64,000 nt of DNA from Yinghuangia sp045039925 (GCA_045039925.1 CP108400.1:3100001-3164000); one strand, 5' to 3'. Positions 1 through 12,345 are shown, numbered from the stretch's first letter. The notes: generated by a model not told the origin, from the letters alone. Program-made: numbers and translations.

Positions 1-2
1 CG

Positions 3-1019
3 ATGGGCGACGGGCGTTCCCTCAGCGCGGACGGCGTCAACGTGAGCGGCGACCTGAGCGCCCACGGCCCCTTCCACGCCTTCGGCACCGTGAGCCTGCG
101 CAGCGCGCGCATCGGCGGGCGGGCGACGTTCTACCGCGCGCACATCGACGCCGAACCCGGGACGAACGCCCGCGGCCAACGCCACTTCGCCTTCGACGGC
201 GCCGGGTTGGTCGTCGAGCAGACGCTCCACTTCAGCGACAACTTCACCGCCACCGGGTCGATCCGCATCAACGACTCCCGCTTCGGCGACGCACTCGTCA
301 TCGACGAGGCCGCCATCCTGCGCGACCCGGACGAGGAGCTGGTCCTGTGGCGGGTGACCGCCCGGACGCTGTCCCTCGTCCTCACCGCCGAGCCCGCGGG
401 CGAAATCAGGCTGAGCGGCGGGCAGTTCGGAGCCCTCACCGATATCCCGACCACCTGGCCGGGCGCCGGGCGCTTCTCGATCGGCGGCATGACGTACACC
501 GTGCTCCGGTCGACCAGCCCCATGTCCCTCCCCCAGCGCCTCCGCTGGCTCGCCCACGCGACCCCCAATTACGAGCCGCAGCCGTACGAGCAACTCGCCA
601 CCGCGTACCGGGCCTCCGGCCAGGACGAGGAAGCCCGCAGCGTCCTGCTCGCCAAACAGCGCCGCAACCGCGAAACCCTCCGCCTCCCCGGCCGCATCTG
701 GGGCCACATCCAGGACGCCGCCATCGGCTACGGCTACCGCCCCGCCCGAGCCCTCGCCTGGCTCGCCGCCCTCATCGCCGTCGGCACCGTCGCCTTCGCC
801 ATCGACCGCCCCACCCCCGTCAAGGCCGACGAAGCCCCCCACTGGAACGCCTTCTTCTACACCGTCGACCTGCTCATCCCCGTGGTCACCGTCGGCCAGG
901 AATCAGCCTGGAACCCCGCCGGCTGGGCCCAATGGGTCGCCTACACCCTCGTCCTCCTCGGCTGGGCCCTAGCCGGCGCCGCAGCCGCCGGCGCCACGAG
1001 AGTCCTCAACCGCCAGTGA
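3..1019 (+). CDS. Membrane protein of unknown function, 5' end outside window
   Basis: This is the 3' part of a larger gene; the visible 338 residues begin at the window edge, so the true start is probably upstream. The first ~180 residues are polar, with alternating short hydrophobic segments that suggest a beta-rich soluble domain. Residues ~200-235 are a charged, helical, TPR-like stretch (YEQLATAYRASGQDEEARS). Two hydrophobic segments follow, near 250-268 and 310-332, so the C-terminus is membrane-anchored. Similar actinomycete proteins are often labelled 'membrane-associated oxidoreductase', but I see no redox cofactor motif and do not adopt that name. It ends convergently with the downstream minus-strand gene. 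Confidence 0.6.
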   Translation: MGDGRSLSADGVNVSGDLSAHGPFHAFGTVSLRSARIGGRATFYRAHIDAEPGTNARGQRHFAFDGAGLVVEQTLHFSDNFTATGSIRINDSRFGDALVIDEAAILRDPDEELVLWRVTARTLSLVLTAEPAGEIRLSGGQFGALTDIPTTWPGAGRFSIGGMTYTVLRSTSPMSLPQRLRWLAHATPNYEPQPYEQLATAYRASGQDEEARSVLLAKQRRNRETLRLPGRIWGHIQDAAIGYGYRPARALAWLAALIAVGTVAFAIDRPTPVKADEAPHWNAFFYTVDLLIPVVTVGQESAWNPAGWAQWVAYTLVLLGWALAGAAAAGATRVLNRQ

Positions 1020-1186
1020 CCCGGTCCCCAACCCGACGGAACAACGCGATGTCCATGCGGGTGCTCCCCCGTGCAATCGCTTTGGGGTCGATGTCCAAGC
1101 GCATCGCAAGTTCAGAGGTCGGTTCGGGGCAGGGGAACGGGTGCCGGAGCGGGGGTGCGGCGTCCGTTCTTTTGGGGGTGGGTCTG

Positions 1187-2173
1187 TCAGGTGGTGGGGG
1201 CCGGGGCGAGGGTTAGGTGAGGGCTTAGGACTGCTTCGCGGAGTTGGGGTTGGGTTAGGGGGAGGTTGGTGAGGGGGGCTTCGGTGGTGGTGTTGTTGGG
1301 CTCGCGTTCGTAGGTGCCGGTGCCCAGGGAGACGGTTACGGCGGTGCCGTCTGCTCGGGTGTGGGTGGCGGTGATGGCGGTGCTTTTGGAGTCGGAGCCC
1401 TTGCCGAGGCGGAGGGTGGTGCCGTCGGGGAGGGTTTCGGTGGTGCATTCGGTCCAGCGGAAGGAGTCGTCTTCTACGCGGGCCGGGAGTTCGCCGCATT
1501 GGGGCTGGACGGCGGCGAGCCTTTCGGGGGAGCCGCCGTCGTGGTGGCCGACCGGGATGCCGGGGGCGTAGAAGCCGACGGAGAGGCTGCCTGTGCCGCC
1601 GTCCTGCTGCCAGTTCGCACGGAAGACGTAGTACTCGTACGTCGTGGGCCCGGCGGCTCGTTTGAAGCCTTGGAACCTGATGTGCGAGCGCTGCGGGTCG
1701 AGCGTTTCGGCGAGGTACGTCAGGGCCGGGTTGGCGCGGACGGCCATGACGCGGTCGGTCTCGCGGCTCTGGGCGTCGAACGAATTGCTCGGCGCGCCCG
1801 TGGGTGCCGGCTGGTTCGACGGGGGCCAGACGGGTGCGTGGGTGGGTGGCGGAGCGGTGGTGGCGGGCGGGGCGGTGGTGGCGGGTGGTTGTGAGGGCGT
1901 CCCGCGGGTGAGGGGTGGCGGTGAGGTGGGGGCGGTGGTGGTTGCGGAGCCGGTGCCGGCGTCTGCGCCGCCCAGTTGGGAGAGTGCGACGGTTGTGCCG
2001 CCGCCGGCGATCGCGACGGCCGTGGCGCCCGCGACGAGGGTGAGGGTACGGCGGCGCCGGCGCGCCGCGCGGGCCGCGGCGAACAGTCCGGCCATGTCGG
2101 GGCCCGTGCCCGGCGTCGGGTGCTCGGGCCCGGCGGCGAGCTCCAGGATGTCGCGCACTTCGTCCTCGCTCAT
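1187..2173 (-). CDS. Single-pass membrane protein, probable partner (anti-sigma-like) of the adjacent sigma factor
   Basis: The 328-residue protein has a short acidic cytoplasmic start (MSEDEVRDILELAAG), an Arg-rich stretch at ~36-42, one transmembrane helix at ~44-65, then a Pro/Thr-rich linker (~75-120) and an extracytoplasmic domain of ~200 residues. It starts 28 bases after the sigma-factor stop on the same strand, behind a GAAAGGGG ribosome site. This arrangement is common for SigE-family sigma factors and suggests a membrane sensor or anti-sigma role. That is inference: no zinc-binding HxxxCxxC anti-sigma motif is visible. Its last ~25 codons include several CTA leucine codons, unusual against the high-GC neighbours. 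Confidence 0.65.
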   Translation of the reverse strand: MSEDEVRDILELAAGPEHPTPGTGPDMAGLFAAARAARRRRRTLTLVAGATAVAIAGGGTTVALSQLGGADAGTGSATTTAPTSPPPLTRGTPSQPPATTAPPATTAPPPTHAPVWPPSNQPAPTGAPSNSFDAQSRETDRVMAVRANPALTYLAETLDPQRSHIRFQGFKRAAGPTTYEYYVFRANWQQDGGTGSLSVGFYAPGIPVGHHDGGSPERLAAVQPQCGELPARVEDDSFRWTECTTETLPDGTTLRLGKGSDSKSTAITATHTRADGTAVTVSLGTGTYEREPNNTTTEAPLTNLPLTQPQLREAVLSPHLTLAPAPTT

Positions 2174-2201
2174 GCCGAAACCCCTTTCTTTTCAGGCGTG
2201 T

Positions 2202-2777
2202 TCATGTCGTCCGGCCGACCGTCGCGGCCAGTCCGCGCAGCCGTGATTCGTACCGGCCCTGCGCGAGCAGGGCCCTGTGCAGGGCGTCGAGTCCGCGGGA
2301 CGTCTGGCTCTTGACGGTGCCGGGGCTGCAATTGAGCAGTCGGGCGGTCTGGGCCACGTCGAGGTCGTCGTAGAACCGCAGGACCAGGACGGCGCGCTGG
2401 CGCGGCGGCACTTCGGCGAGTGCCCTGAGTACGGCGAGCCGGTCGTCGACCCGGGCGGAGGCGTCGTCCGGCACGCGGTCCGTGTCGGGCGGGGCGGCCA
2501 CCGGGTTCTCGCGCCGCCAGGGACGCTTCGCGTCGTCGAGCAGGGCGGAGACGACGGCCTTGCGGGCGTACGCCTCCATCGCCTCGATGTGGCCCAGCCG
2601 GGACCACGAGACATAGAGGCGGACGAGTCCGGACTGCACGGCGTCCTCGGCGCGCTGCCGGTCGCCGCACATGAGCAACGCCATACGCAGGAGGCGGTGC
2701 CAGGTGGCGCTGACAAATGCTGCGTACGCTGCGTCGTCGTCCCGTCGTGGTGCGCGCCGTTTTCGTGAGATGTCCAC
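2202..2777 (-). CDS. SigE-family RNA polymerase sigma factor (ECF type)
   Basis: A 191-residue group 4 sigma factor. Region 2 is recognisable at ~15-80 (FVSATWHRLLRMALLMCGD, then AEDAVQSGLVRLYVSW), and region 4 at ~115-165 carries a helix-turn-helix (LDVAQTARLLNCSPGTVKSQ). Proteins of this family direct core polymerase to a small regulon, often for stress or envelope responses. The start chosen is GTG at 2777, because AAGGGGG lies five bases upstream; an ATG 57 bases further out has no such site. The membrane protein downstream is probably its regulator. The target promoters are not visible. Confidence 0.88.
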   Translation of the reverse strand: MDISRKRRAPRRDDDAAYAAFVSATWHRLLRMALLMCGDRQRAEDAVQSGLVRLYVSWSRLGHIEAMEAYARKAVVSALLDDAKRPWRRENPVAAPPDTDRVPDDASARVDDRLAVLRALAEVPPRQRAVLVLRFYDDLDVAQTARLLNCSPGTVKSQTSRGLDALHRALLAQGRYESRLRGLAATVGRTT

Positions 2778-2971
2778 GGTTCCCCCTTGTCTTCGCCGCC
2801 CCTTGAACGAGGTTGGACGCATTGGGGGTTGCACGGGCGCGGGAAGAAGTCGGGGCAGGGCCGGCGGGACAAGGAGACGGCCCCCCGCGAGGGCTGCCGG
2901 GGCGATGCGCGGGGCGTTGATACGGGAAACCCGGTCGGGGGTCCGGGGGCGAGACCCTAGTCTTGGTTCCC

Positions 2972-3649
2972 GTGACCGACCGGCTCCCGCTCTTCCCGCT
3001 CAACTCGGTGCTCTATCCGGGTCTCGTGCTGCCCCTGAACATCTTCGAGGAGCGCTACCGGCGCCTGGTGCGGGATCTGCTGGCCCGCCCCGAGGGCGAG
3101 CGGCGGTTCGGGGTGGTGGCGCTGCGCTCCGGGCGCGAGGTGGGCGACCTGCCGCTGGACCCGGTCGAGGCGCTGTTCCCGGTGGGCTGCGTCGCCGAGG
3201 TCGCGACGATCCGTCCGCACGCGGACGGGCGGTTCGACGTCGTGGCGACCGGTGCGACGCGCTTCCGGCTGCTGTCCGTGGACAGCTCGGGGCCGTACCT
3301 CGTCGGCGAGGTCGAGCGGATGGACGAGCCGAGGGGCGACGACGCCGAGGTGCTGGCGCTCGCGGTGTCGCAGGCCTTCGCGGAGTACCAGCGCAGGCTC
3401 CTGGGCGCGCAGGGGCGCGGGCCGGTCGAACTGCCGGAGCTTCCGGACGACGCGGTGGTCTTGTCGTACCTGGTCGCGGCTGCCATGGTGCTGGACCTGA
3501 CGGACAAGCAGACCCTGCTCGTCGCCGAGGACGGCACGGTACGCCTGCGCACGGAACTGTCCCTCCTGCGCCGCGAGAACGTACTGCTCGAACACATCCG
3601 CGCGCTCCCGGCCGTCGAACTGGTCCGCCAGGGCACCGAGCCGAACTGA
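2972..3649 (+). CDS. LON substrate-binding-domain protein
   Basis: This 225-residue protein is the stand-alone N-terminal domain of Lon protease, with the family opening LPLFPLNSVLYPGLVLPLNI and FEERYR. There is no AAA or protease domain, and the length matches stand-alone actinobacterial homologues. Its cellular role is not established; it may bind unfolded proteins. The start chosen is GTG at 2972, because homologues begin directly before the RLPLFPLN segment; a TTG lies nine bases upstream. It is transcribed divergently from the sigma factor, and its stop is ~136 bases before the YbaK gene. Confidence 0.85.
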   Translation: MTDRLPLFPLNSVLYPGLVLPLNIFEERYRRLVRDLLARPEGERRFGVVALRSGREVGDLPLDPVEALFPVGCVAEVATIRPHADGRFDVVATGATRFRLLSVDSSGPYLVGEVERMDEPRGDDAEVLALAVSQAFAEYQRRLLGAQGRGPVELPELPDDAVVLSYLVAAAMVLDLTDKQTLLVAEDGTVRLRTELSLLRRENVLLEHIRALPAVELVRQGTEPN

Positions 3650-3688
3650 CCCGGGTTCAGCGAAGCGGACTGCCGCGAACTGACGCGA

Positions 3689-3730
3689 CTGAAGCGAATC
3701 GATCCGAAGCGATCTGAAGCGATCCGACCG
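3689..3730. repeat. Imperfect 10-bp tandem repeat upstream of ybaK
   Basis: Three to four degenerate copies of a GATCCGAAGC-like unit lie in the ~135-base gap between the LON-domain gene and ybaK. The copies at 3701, 3711 and 3721 are in exact 10-base register. The helical spacing could suit a binding protein, but simple slippage would explain it equally well. Confidence 0.5.
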
Positions 3731-3785
3731 GGCCGCACCGACAAGCGACGTACGAACCGTACGAACACAGCAAGGGGAACGCACG

Positions 3786-4304
3786 GTGGCGAAGGCCAAG
3801 TCCGGCACGAAGGGCAAAGCGTCGCAAGGCGGCGGCACCCCCGCGACCGTCGCCCTGACGCGCGAAGGTGTCGCCTTCACCCTGCACGCGTACACGCACG
3901 ACCCGGACGCCCCGTCGTACGGCGAGGAGGCCGCCACCGCCCTCGGCGTGACCGCCGACCGGGTGTTCAAGACCCTGGTCGCGGACGTCGACGGCGCGCT
4001 GACCGTCGGCGTCGTCCCGGTCGCGGGCAAGCTCGACCTCAAGGCCCTGGCCGCGGCGGTCGGCGGCAAGCGCGCCGCGATGGCCGACCCGGCCGCCGCC
4101 GAGCGCGCGACCGGCTACGTCGTCGGCGGCATCTCGCCGCTGGGCCAGAAGAAGCGCCTCGCCGCGGTCGTCGACGCCAGTGCGCAGGGCCACGAGACGG
4201 TCTTCGTCTCCGCCGGGAAGCGCGGCCTGGAGATCGAGATCGCCCCGGCGGACCTGGTCCGCATCACCGGCGCCAAGTCGGCCGACGTGGCCCGCACGTC
4301 ATGA
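3786..4304 (+). CDS. ybaK: Cys-tRNA(Pro)/Cys-tRNA(Cys) deacylase YbaK
   Basis: A 172-residue YbaK/EbsC-family trans-editing enzyme that hydrolyses Cys-tRNA(Pro) mischarged by prolyl-tRNA synthetase, in the cytoplasm. Family features seen are the early TP(A)TVALTREGV segment, YGEEAATALGV, VFKTLVADVDG, GKLDLKALAAAVGGKRAAM, and the conserved GGISPLGQKKRL loop at ~115-126 that shapes the substrate pocket. Length is normal. It starts with GTG behind AAGGGGAA, and its stop overlaps the ATG of the next small gene by four bases, so the two are probably translated together. Confidence 0.93.
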   Translation: MAKAKSGTKGKASQGGGTPATVALTREGVAFTLHAYTHDPDAPSYGEEAATALGVTADRVFKTLVADVDGALTVGVVPVAGKLDLKALAAAVGGKRAAMADPAAAERATGYVVGGISPLGQKKRLAAVVDASAQGHETVFVSAGKRGLEIEIAPADLVRITGAKSADVARTS

Positions 4305-4540
4305 GTGGCATGCCGGCGCGGCACATGATCCAGGTGTCCGACGGAACGTTGCAGCGGCTGCGGCGTCTGGCGGACGCCCTCGGGTCCGAGAGCCTGGACG
4401 AGGCGCTGGCGACCTGCTTGGACATGGCCGAAGAAGTGGCCGCAGCGCAGGTGCAACGCGACACCGCGGGCAGGACGGATGCCGTTGCCGACCCGCAGGT
4501 GTGGGAAGGCGCCGTCTGGGACTCGGCCGCAGACTCGTAG
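4301..4540 (+). CDS. Small hypothetical protein coupled to ybaK
   Basis: A 79-residue protein starting at an ATGA overlap with the ybaK stop. The N-terminal half (MIQVSDGTLQRLRRLADALG, then ESLDEALATCLDMAEE) looks like a short beta strand followed by two helices. That resembles ribbon-helix-helix or small antitoxin-like folds, but the match is not specific. The C-terminal half is acidic and probably disordered. The overlap and normal codon use support a real gene; the function is unknown and no toxin partner is next to it. Confidence 0.55.
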   Translation: MSGMPARHMIQVSDGTLQRLRRLADALGSESLDEALATCLDMAEEVAAAQVQRDTAGRTDAVADPQVWEGAVWDSAADS

Positions 4541-4592
4541 CGCCTCAGACTGCCGGCTCCTCGGAGACCTGGCCCCGAAGACGCCTGGCGCC

Positions 4593-5366
4593 TCAGTCCG
4601 GGCGCTTGGTGAGGTCGGGGCTCTGCGCGGGCGGCGCGTCAGGTGCGGCCTGCGGCGGCGCGTACGGGTCCGTCGACGGCGCGGACTGCGCCGCCCCGGT
4701 GCCCGGCGGCGGCGGGGCGTACGGCATCTGCGGCTGCGGGGCCCACGGCATCCCCTTCGGCGTACGGTCGCGCGCGCCGAAGCCCGCCGTCAGGCACAGG
4801 TACAGGATCACCGACGCCATCGGCCACAGGTACAGCACGCCCTTGGCCTGCACCCGCAGCGGCTCCTCGAACTCGATGCGGCCGTCGCGCTCGAGCAGTT
4901 GCCCCCCGAAGGTGTCCGGCCCCAGTGCCCCGCCGACCTTGTACGCGAGGTACGAGCCCAGCAGCCCGCCCACCCCCAGCCCGACCGCGACGCCGATGCT
5001 GTACTTGCGGCCCTTCCAGAACGCCAGGATCGCCAGCACGAGGCCGACGACCGAACCGATCAGCGCGAACCATCCGTCGCGCGCGATCTCGGCCTCCGGC
5101 GGCGCGCTCGGCCGCAGGTACTCGACGTGGTCCACGATGATCTTGGGGATGTCCGGCGCGATCGCGTACCAGACCGCCCCGGCGGCCGCGCCGACCAGAA
5201 GGCAGATGCCGAGGACGACGCCGCCCGCGACGACGTCGCCGCGCGCGGCGTCCCACCCCGACTTCTTGAGGTCGTTCGCGGCGTGTCCGGGGCCCTGCGG
5301 GTAGCCGGGCAGGGCGGCGGACGGGGCGGAGGCAGCGTTCTGGTCGAACTGCCAGGGCGACGTCAT
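4593..5366 (-). CDS. DUF2567 membrane protein
   Basis: The 257-residue protein has four likely transmembrane helices (about 48-70, 100-118, 125-148, 180-198) and a long Pro/Ala/Gln-rich cytoplasmic tail (~205-257). The segment AIAPDIPKIIVDHVEYLRPS after the first helix and the GRKYSIGVAVGLGVGGLLGS helix fit the DUF2567 family of actinobacterial membrane proteins, whose function is not known. It follows ybaK convergently and lies ahead of the ABC transporter genes on its own strand, but 85 bases separate it from the permease, so co-transcription is uncertain. Confidence 0.75.
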   Translation of the reverse strand: MTSPWQFDQNAASAPSAALPGYPQGPGHAANDLKKSGWDAARGDVVAGGVVLGICLLVGAAAGAVWYAIAPDIPKIIVDHVEYLRPSAPPEAEIARDGWFALIGSVVGLVLAILAFWKGRKYSIGVAVGLGVGGLLGSYLAYKVGGALGPDTFGGQLLERDGRIEFEEPLRVQAKGVLYLWPMASVILYLCLTAGFGARDRTPKGMPWAPQPQMPYAPPPPGTGAAQSAPSTDPYAPPQAAPDAPPAQSPDLTKRPD

Positions 5367-5451
5367 GCGGTCAGAATCCCATGCTCGTGGTCGGAGTGCC
5401 GGTCGGCGGGCGCGGTGTCCGGCCGGTTCAGCCGGGTGCCGTACGCACCGC

Positions 5452-6294
5452 TCATCCCCTCGATGTGCGCCGGAACGCCCACGTCGCGAAGGTGAGCATC
5501 GCCACGCCCACGCCCGCGCACACCGCGAGGTTCGCGGCGAAGGCCGCCCAGTCCGGGGTGCCGTACGTGGCGATGAACGCGTCCACGCCGTACGACGACG
5601 GCAGCAGGTCGCGGCCGAACTCGATCACCGGCGGCATGCGGTCGGCCGGGATGACGCCCAGCAGCAGCGCCGCCGACATCCCCAGCTGACCGAGCAGAGT
5701 GGCCAGTTCCTGCCGCGGCGCGAGCAGCCCGAAGACCGCCCCGACGCCCGCGAGGGCGGCACCCGACAGCGGTACGACGAGCAGCAGCGCCCACAGGTTC
5801 GCCAGGGGCAGCTGGAACATCAGCGCGCCGGTGACGGCCGTCGCGATGGTGCCGGGGAGAGTGAACGACGCGTACGCCGCCGCCATGCCCAGCACGACGG
5901 CCGCCGGGCGCACCGGCAGCGTCATATAGTAGTCCAGCGAGTTCGCGGCCCGCAGCGCGCCGAAGTGCTGGGCCAGCAGGTTGAGCGCCACGAACGCGAC
6001 GACCAGCACGCTCGATCCCGCGACGACCGCCTCGCGCGCGCTGTCGGAGCCGGTGTCGACGACGCCGCGCATGAGGATCATGATGCCGACGGACTGGAAC
6101 ACCGCGACGAAGAGGAGCGGTACGCGCGAGACCCGCGTACGCGACAGTTGGGCGCGGTAGACGGCGACGAGGCCGGCCCACAGCGGCGTCGTGGGGGCGA
6201 GCTCCACCTGCGGCACGCCGCGCTCGGACGCGAAGTCCGGTACCGCGCGACCCGCCTCCCCCGGCGCGGACCTCGGTGTGCCGACCGTCGTCAT
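5452..6294 (-). CDS. ABC-2 type transporter permease
   Basis: A 280-residue integral membrane subunit with about six hydrophobic segments between ~55 and 275 (for example VPLLFVAVFQSVGIMILM and LWALLLVVPLSGAALAGVGA). It is the membrane partner of the ATPase encoded immediately upstream: its ATG overlaps the ATPase stop as ATGA. The fold resembles ABC-2 exporters, which move drugs, lipids or polymers outward. The substrate cannot be told from sequence. The reading frame is open far upstream, but the coupled ATG at 6294 is the sensible start. Confidence 0.85.
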   Translation of the reverse strand: MTTVGTPRSAPGEAGRAVPDFASERGVPQVELAPTTPLWAGLVAVYRAQLSRTRVSRVPLLFVAVFQSVGIMILMRGVVDTGSDSAREAVVAGSSVLVVAFVALNLLAQHFGALRAANSLDYYMTLPVRPAAVVLGMAAAYASFTLPGTIATAVTGALMFQLPLANLWALLLVVPLSGAALAGVGAVFGLLAPRQELATLLGQLGMSAALLLGVIPADRMPPVIEFGRDLLPSSYGVDAFIATYGTPDWAAFAANLAVCAGVGVAMLTFATWAFRRTSRG

Positions 6295-7346
6295 CCCTTG
6301 ACCAGCCCCTCGTGGCGCCCGCCCAGGGCGAGGTACGCGTCTTCCAGACTCGGCGTCGACAGCGTGAAGTCGTCCAGTACGGCGAACGCCGGCCCCGCCG
6401 TGACGGCCGCCAGCAGCTCGCGCGCGGTGGCCGGGTCCATCCGGGTCGTCCAGCGCCGCCCGATCCGCACCGCGTCGCGCGCGAGGCGCGCCACCGCCGG
6501 GTCGTCGAGCGGCGGGTCGCCGCGCCAGACCAGTTCGAGCCGGACCTCGTCCCCGACCGTCGCCTTGAGGCCGCCCGGGGTGTCGCACGCGATGACGCGA
6601 CCCTCGTCGAGCACCGCGACGCGGTCGAGGACCGTCTCGGCCTCGATGACGTTGTGGGTGACCAGGACGACCGTGGTGCCGCTCTCCGCCCGGCGGCGGT
6701 CGACCGCGGCCCACACCGCGCGCCGCGCGACCGGGTCCATGCCGGCGGTCGGCTCGTCCAGCACGAGGACCGGCCGGTCGCCGACCAGCGCGGTGGCGAC
6801 ACACGCGAGGCGGCGCTGCCCGCCGGACAGCTTCTTGATCGGACGCTCCGCGATGTCGCGCAGCCCCAGCTCCTCCACGACCTCGGCACGCGCGCAACGG
6901 GCCGCTTCGGCGCTCAGCGCACGCAGCCGCGCGGTGGTCTCGATCGCCAGAGTGACGGTCAACTCGTCGAGCGCGCCGGACTCCTGGCCGAGGTACGCCA
7001 CCAGCCGGGCCGCCGCCTCCGGTCTGCGCACCACGTCGTAGCCGAGCAGGTCGATCGACCCGGCGTCGGGCCGCAGCAGCCCGGTGAGCTGGCGGACCAG
7101 GGTGGACTTGCCGGCGCCGTTGGGGCCGAGCAGGCCGAAGATCTCGCCGCGCCGGATGTCCAGGTCGATGTCGGTGTTGGCGTGCACGGTGGTGGAGGCG
7201 AGCCGGCGGCCGGTGCGGTACTTCTTGGTCAGCCCGGCGACCCGGTAGCAGGCCGCGTCGGAGCCGCGCGGGGGGTCGGGGTCCGGGGTCGAGGCGTGCC
7301 CCTCCCCCCGGTACTCCCCTGTGAACGCTGCGCCGAGAATGGCCAC
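6291..7346 (-). CDS. ABC transporter ATP-binding protein
   Basis: The 351-residue cytoplasmic ATPase has Walker A GPNGAGKST (~77-85), signature KLSGGQRR, Walker B PVLVLDEPTAGMDP and the H-loop VTHN. The C-terminal ~90 residues extend past the nucleotide-binding domain, as in ABC-2/DrrA-type exporters. The start chosen is GTG at 7346, because AGGAGAGG lies about seven bases upstream. It is translationally coupled to the permease through a four-base overlap. Together the two genes encode a half-transporter exporter that would work as a dimer. Substrate unknown. Confidence 0.9.
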   Translation of the reverse strand: MAILGAAFTGEYRGEGHASTPDPDPPRGSDAACYRVAGLTKKYRTGRRLASTTVHANTDIDLDIRRGEIFGLLGPNGAGKSTLVRQLTGLLRPDAGSIDLLGYDVVRRPEAAARLVAYLGQESGALDELTVTLAIETTARLRALSAEAARCARAEVVEELGLRDIAERPIKKLSGGQRRLACVATALVGDRPVLVLDEPTAGMDPVARRAVWAAVDRRRAESGTTVVLVTHNVIEAETVLDRVAVLDEGRVIACDTPGGLKATVGDEVRLELVWRGDPPLDDPAVARLARDAVRIGRRWTTRMDPATARELLAAVTAGPAFAVLDDFTLSTPSLEDAYLALGGRHEGLVKG

Positions 7347-7450
7347 GTCGTGCCTCTCCTGCCCGTGCTGCCGCCGCGGCGCGCCGGGGTGTCGTCTGTC
7401 GCTTGCGGATGCTGTCGGTGTGGCAGGGACGGAATCCGTGCCACAAAACT

Positions 7451-8122
7451 CTACGTGGCGGAGGAGGCTCCCCGTGCCGCACCCCTGGCCAGGGCCTGCC
7501 GTGCGCGGCTCCACTGGTCGCGCGGAAGCACCGCGCCGCGCCACTGGATGTCGCGGAGTGCGCGCTCCTGGTCGGCGGGCAGGCGGCGCGCCGTGAAGGC
7601 GGCACCGAGCTTGAGCAGGGTCCACGGCTTCGTGGGGAGGCCGACCCGGACCAGTTCGCGCTTGAGGTTGGGCCACCACACGGTGGTGGCGTCCATGAGC
7701 GCGTCCTCGGCCCCGGCCAGCCGCTTGAAGCCGGCCAGCTTCCCGACCGTGCGGGAGATGAGCCACTGCGCGAGGACGGCCAGCGCGAAAAGGACGAGGA
7801 GCACGATTCCGAGAGGGATCGTGACGCCGCCGAAGAGCAGCAGGATGCCGAGGGCGAGCAGGGCGTACTTGAGCAGGAAGAGCATCTCCAGGCGGCCGAG
7901 GACGAGCCGGCCCGCGATGTAGCGGATCAGGAGCACGGCCTGGGCGGTGGTCAGCTTGGTGTCGACGTCCGGCGGCCCGTCGGCCGCGGGGTCCTTGGCG
8001 TACGCCGCCTGGTACCCGCCCGCCGCGTCGTGCCGCTCCGCGTCCCGTGCGGCCTGCTGCAACTTTCGGCCGCCCTTGGCGGCTGCGAGCCCGGCCCTGC
8101 CGAGCCTCGACCAACCGGCCAT
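7451..8122 (-). CDS. Conserved membrane protein of unknown function
   Basis: The 223-residue protein begins with a basic amphipathic region (MAGWSRLGRAGLAAAKGGRK), has two or three closely spaced hydrophobic helices between ~70 and 130 (LLIRYIAGRLVLGRLEMLFL, LALGILLLFGGVTIPLGIVL, VLFALAVLAQWLI), then a soluble C-terminus rich in Trp and Arg. The start at 8122 follows a GAGGGAGGA site. It lies ~100 bases upstream of the ABC ATPase gene on the same strand and may share its transcript. I do not recognise the family. Confidence 0.7.
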   Translation of the reverse strand: MAGWSRLGRAGLAAAKGGRKLQQAARDAERHDAAGGYQAAYAKDPAADGPPDVDTKLTTAQAVLLIRYIAGRLVLGRLEMLFLLKYALLALGILLLFGGVTIPLGIVLLVLFALAVLAQWLISRTVGKLAGFKRLAGAEDALMDATTVWWPNLKRELVRVGLPTKPWTLLKLGAAFTARRLPADQERALRDIQWRGAVLPRDQWSRARQALARGAARGASSAT

Positions 8123-8788
8123 GGACGGGTCCTCCCTCGGGTCGCGCGGTCGTGCCGACGGGTGGGTGTCCGGTGTCCCCCGCGGACATTCCCCCATCGT
8201 GCCACGGCCGCGCGCCCGTGATACGGACCCGAAGGCCCGTCTACGCCTCCGGCAGCCGTTCTTGTGCGCCTCCGCAAGACGTCCTTGTCAACCGTTGTCG
8301 TACGCCTCGGTCAGCCCTTGTCGTACGCCTCGGTCAGCCGTTCTTGCCGGGCCGTGGATCCGGCCGCTCGGTGCGCAGGTCGGGCTGCGGGGCGGGCTGC
8401 TGATCGGAGGGGTGGGTGTGCTGTCGGCCGTTGGTCATTTCGGCGTCCCCGTTCCCCCCGGACCTCCCGGTCCGGGGTCTCCGTGGCCGCACCCGGCCGT
8501 GCCGCCACATAGGAGACAACGACTCTACGTGCACAAGAGTTCACACAAGAGGCATTTGGCAGTATCGATATGTGCAACTTGCGGCGGTGTAAGGCATCTT
8601 GGTGATCAACCGGGCCGTTGCCCTGCGTGATTTCACGCCACGTCCCGCCGCATTGCCGCTCCTTCGACGAACCCCCTCGCGACCGGGCTAGAGTGAAGGC
8701 TTCCTCGGCCCGGGTGTCCCCTCGGACGGGGTGTTCGCCGTACCTCGCAAGCACCTGCACGTACATCGAAAACAGTGACGGAGGGCTC
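8123..8788. other. Long intergenic region upstream of dnaE
   Basis: This 666-base gap separates the divergent membrane protein and dnaE. It holds a two-copy 23-bp direct repeat (8292-8337) and a doubtful minus-strand frame of 34 codons (8334-8438) behind GGGGACG. It also has an A/T-richer stretch (~8515-8600) that looks more like promoter DNA than coding DNA. No RNA gene is recognised. The dnaE ribosome site GGAGGG lies at 8780-8785. Confidence 0.5.
8292..8337. repeat. 23-bp direct repeat, two copies
   Basis: Two adjacent copies of a 23-base unit containing TTGTCGTACGCCTCGGTCAG differ at only one or two positions. The repeat lies just beyond the end of a possible short minus-strand frame, so it may be a local duplication of the 3' end of a degenerate small gene. 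Confidence 0.7.

Positions 8789-12345
<3,557 letters not shown>

Noticed and set aside
8334..8438. Possible 34-codon minus-strand gene upstream of dnaE
   Set aside because: It has a fair ribosome site but a low-complexity Pro/Gln/Arg product and no recognised family. It is mentioned in the gap note and not called as a gene.
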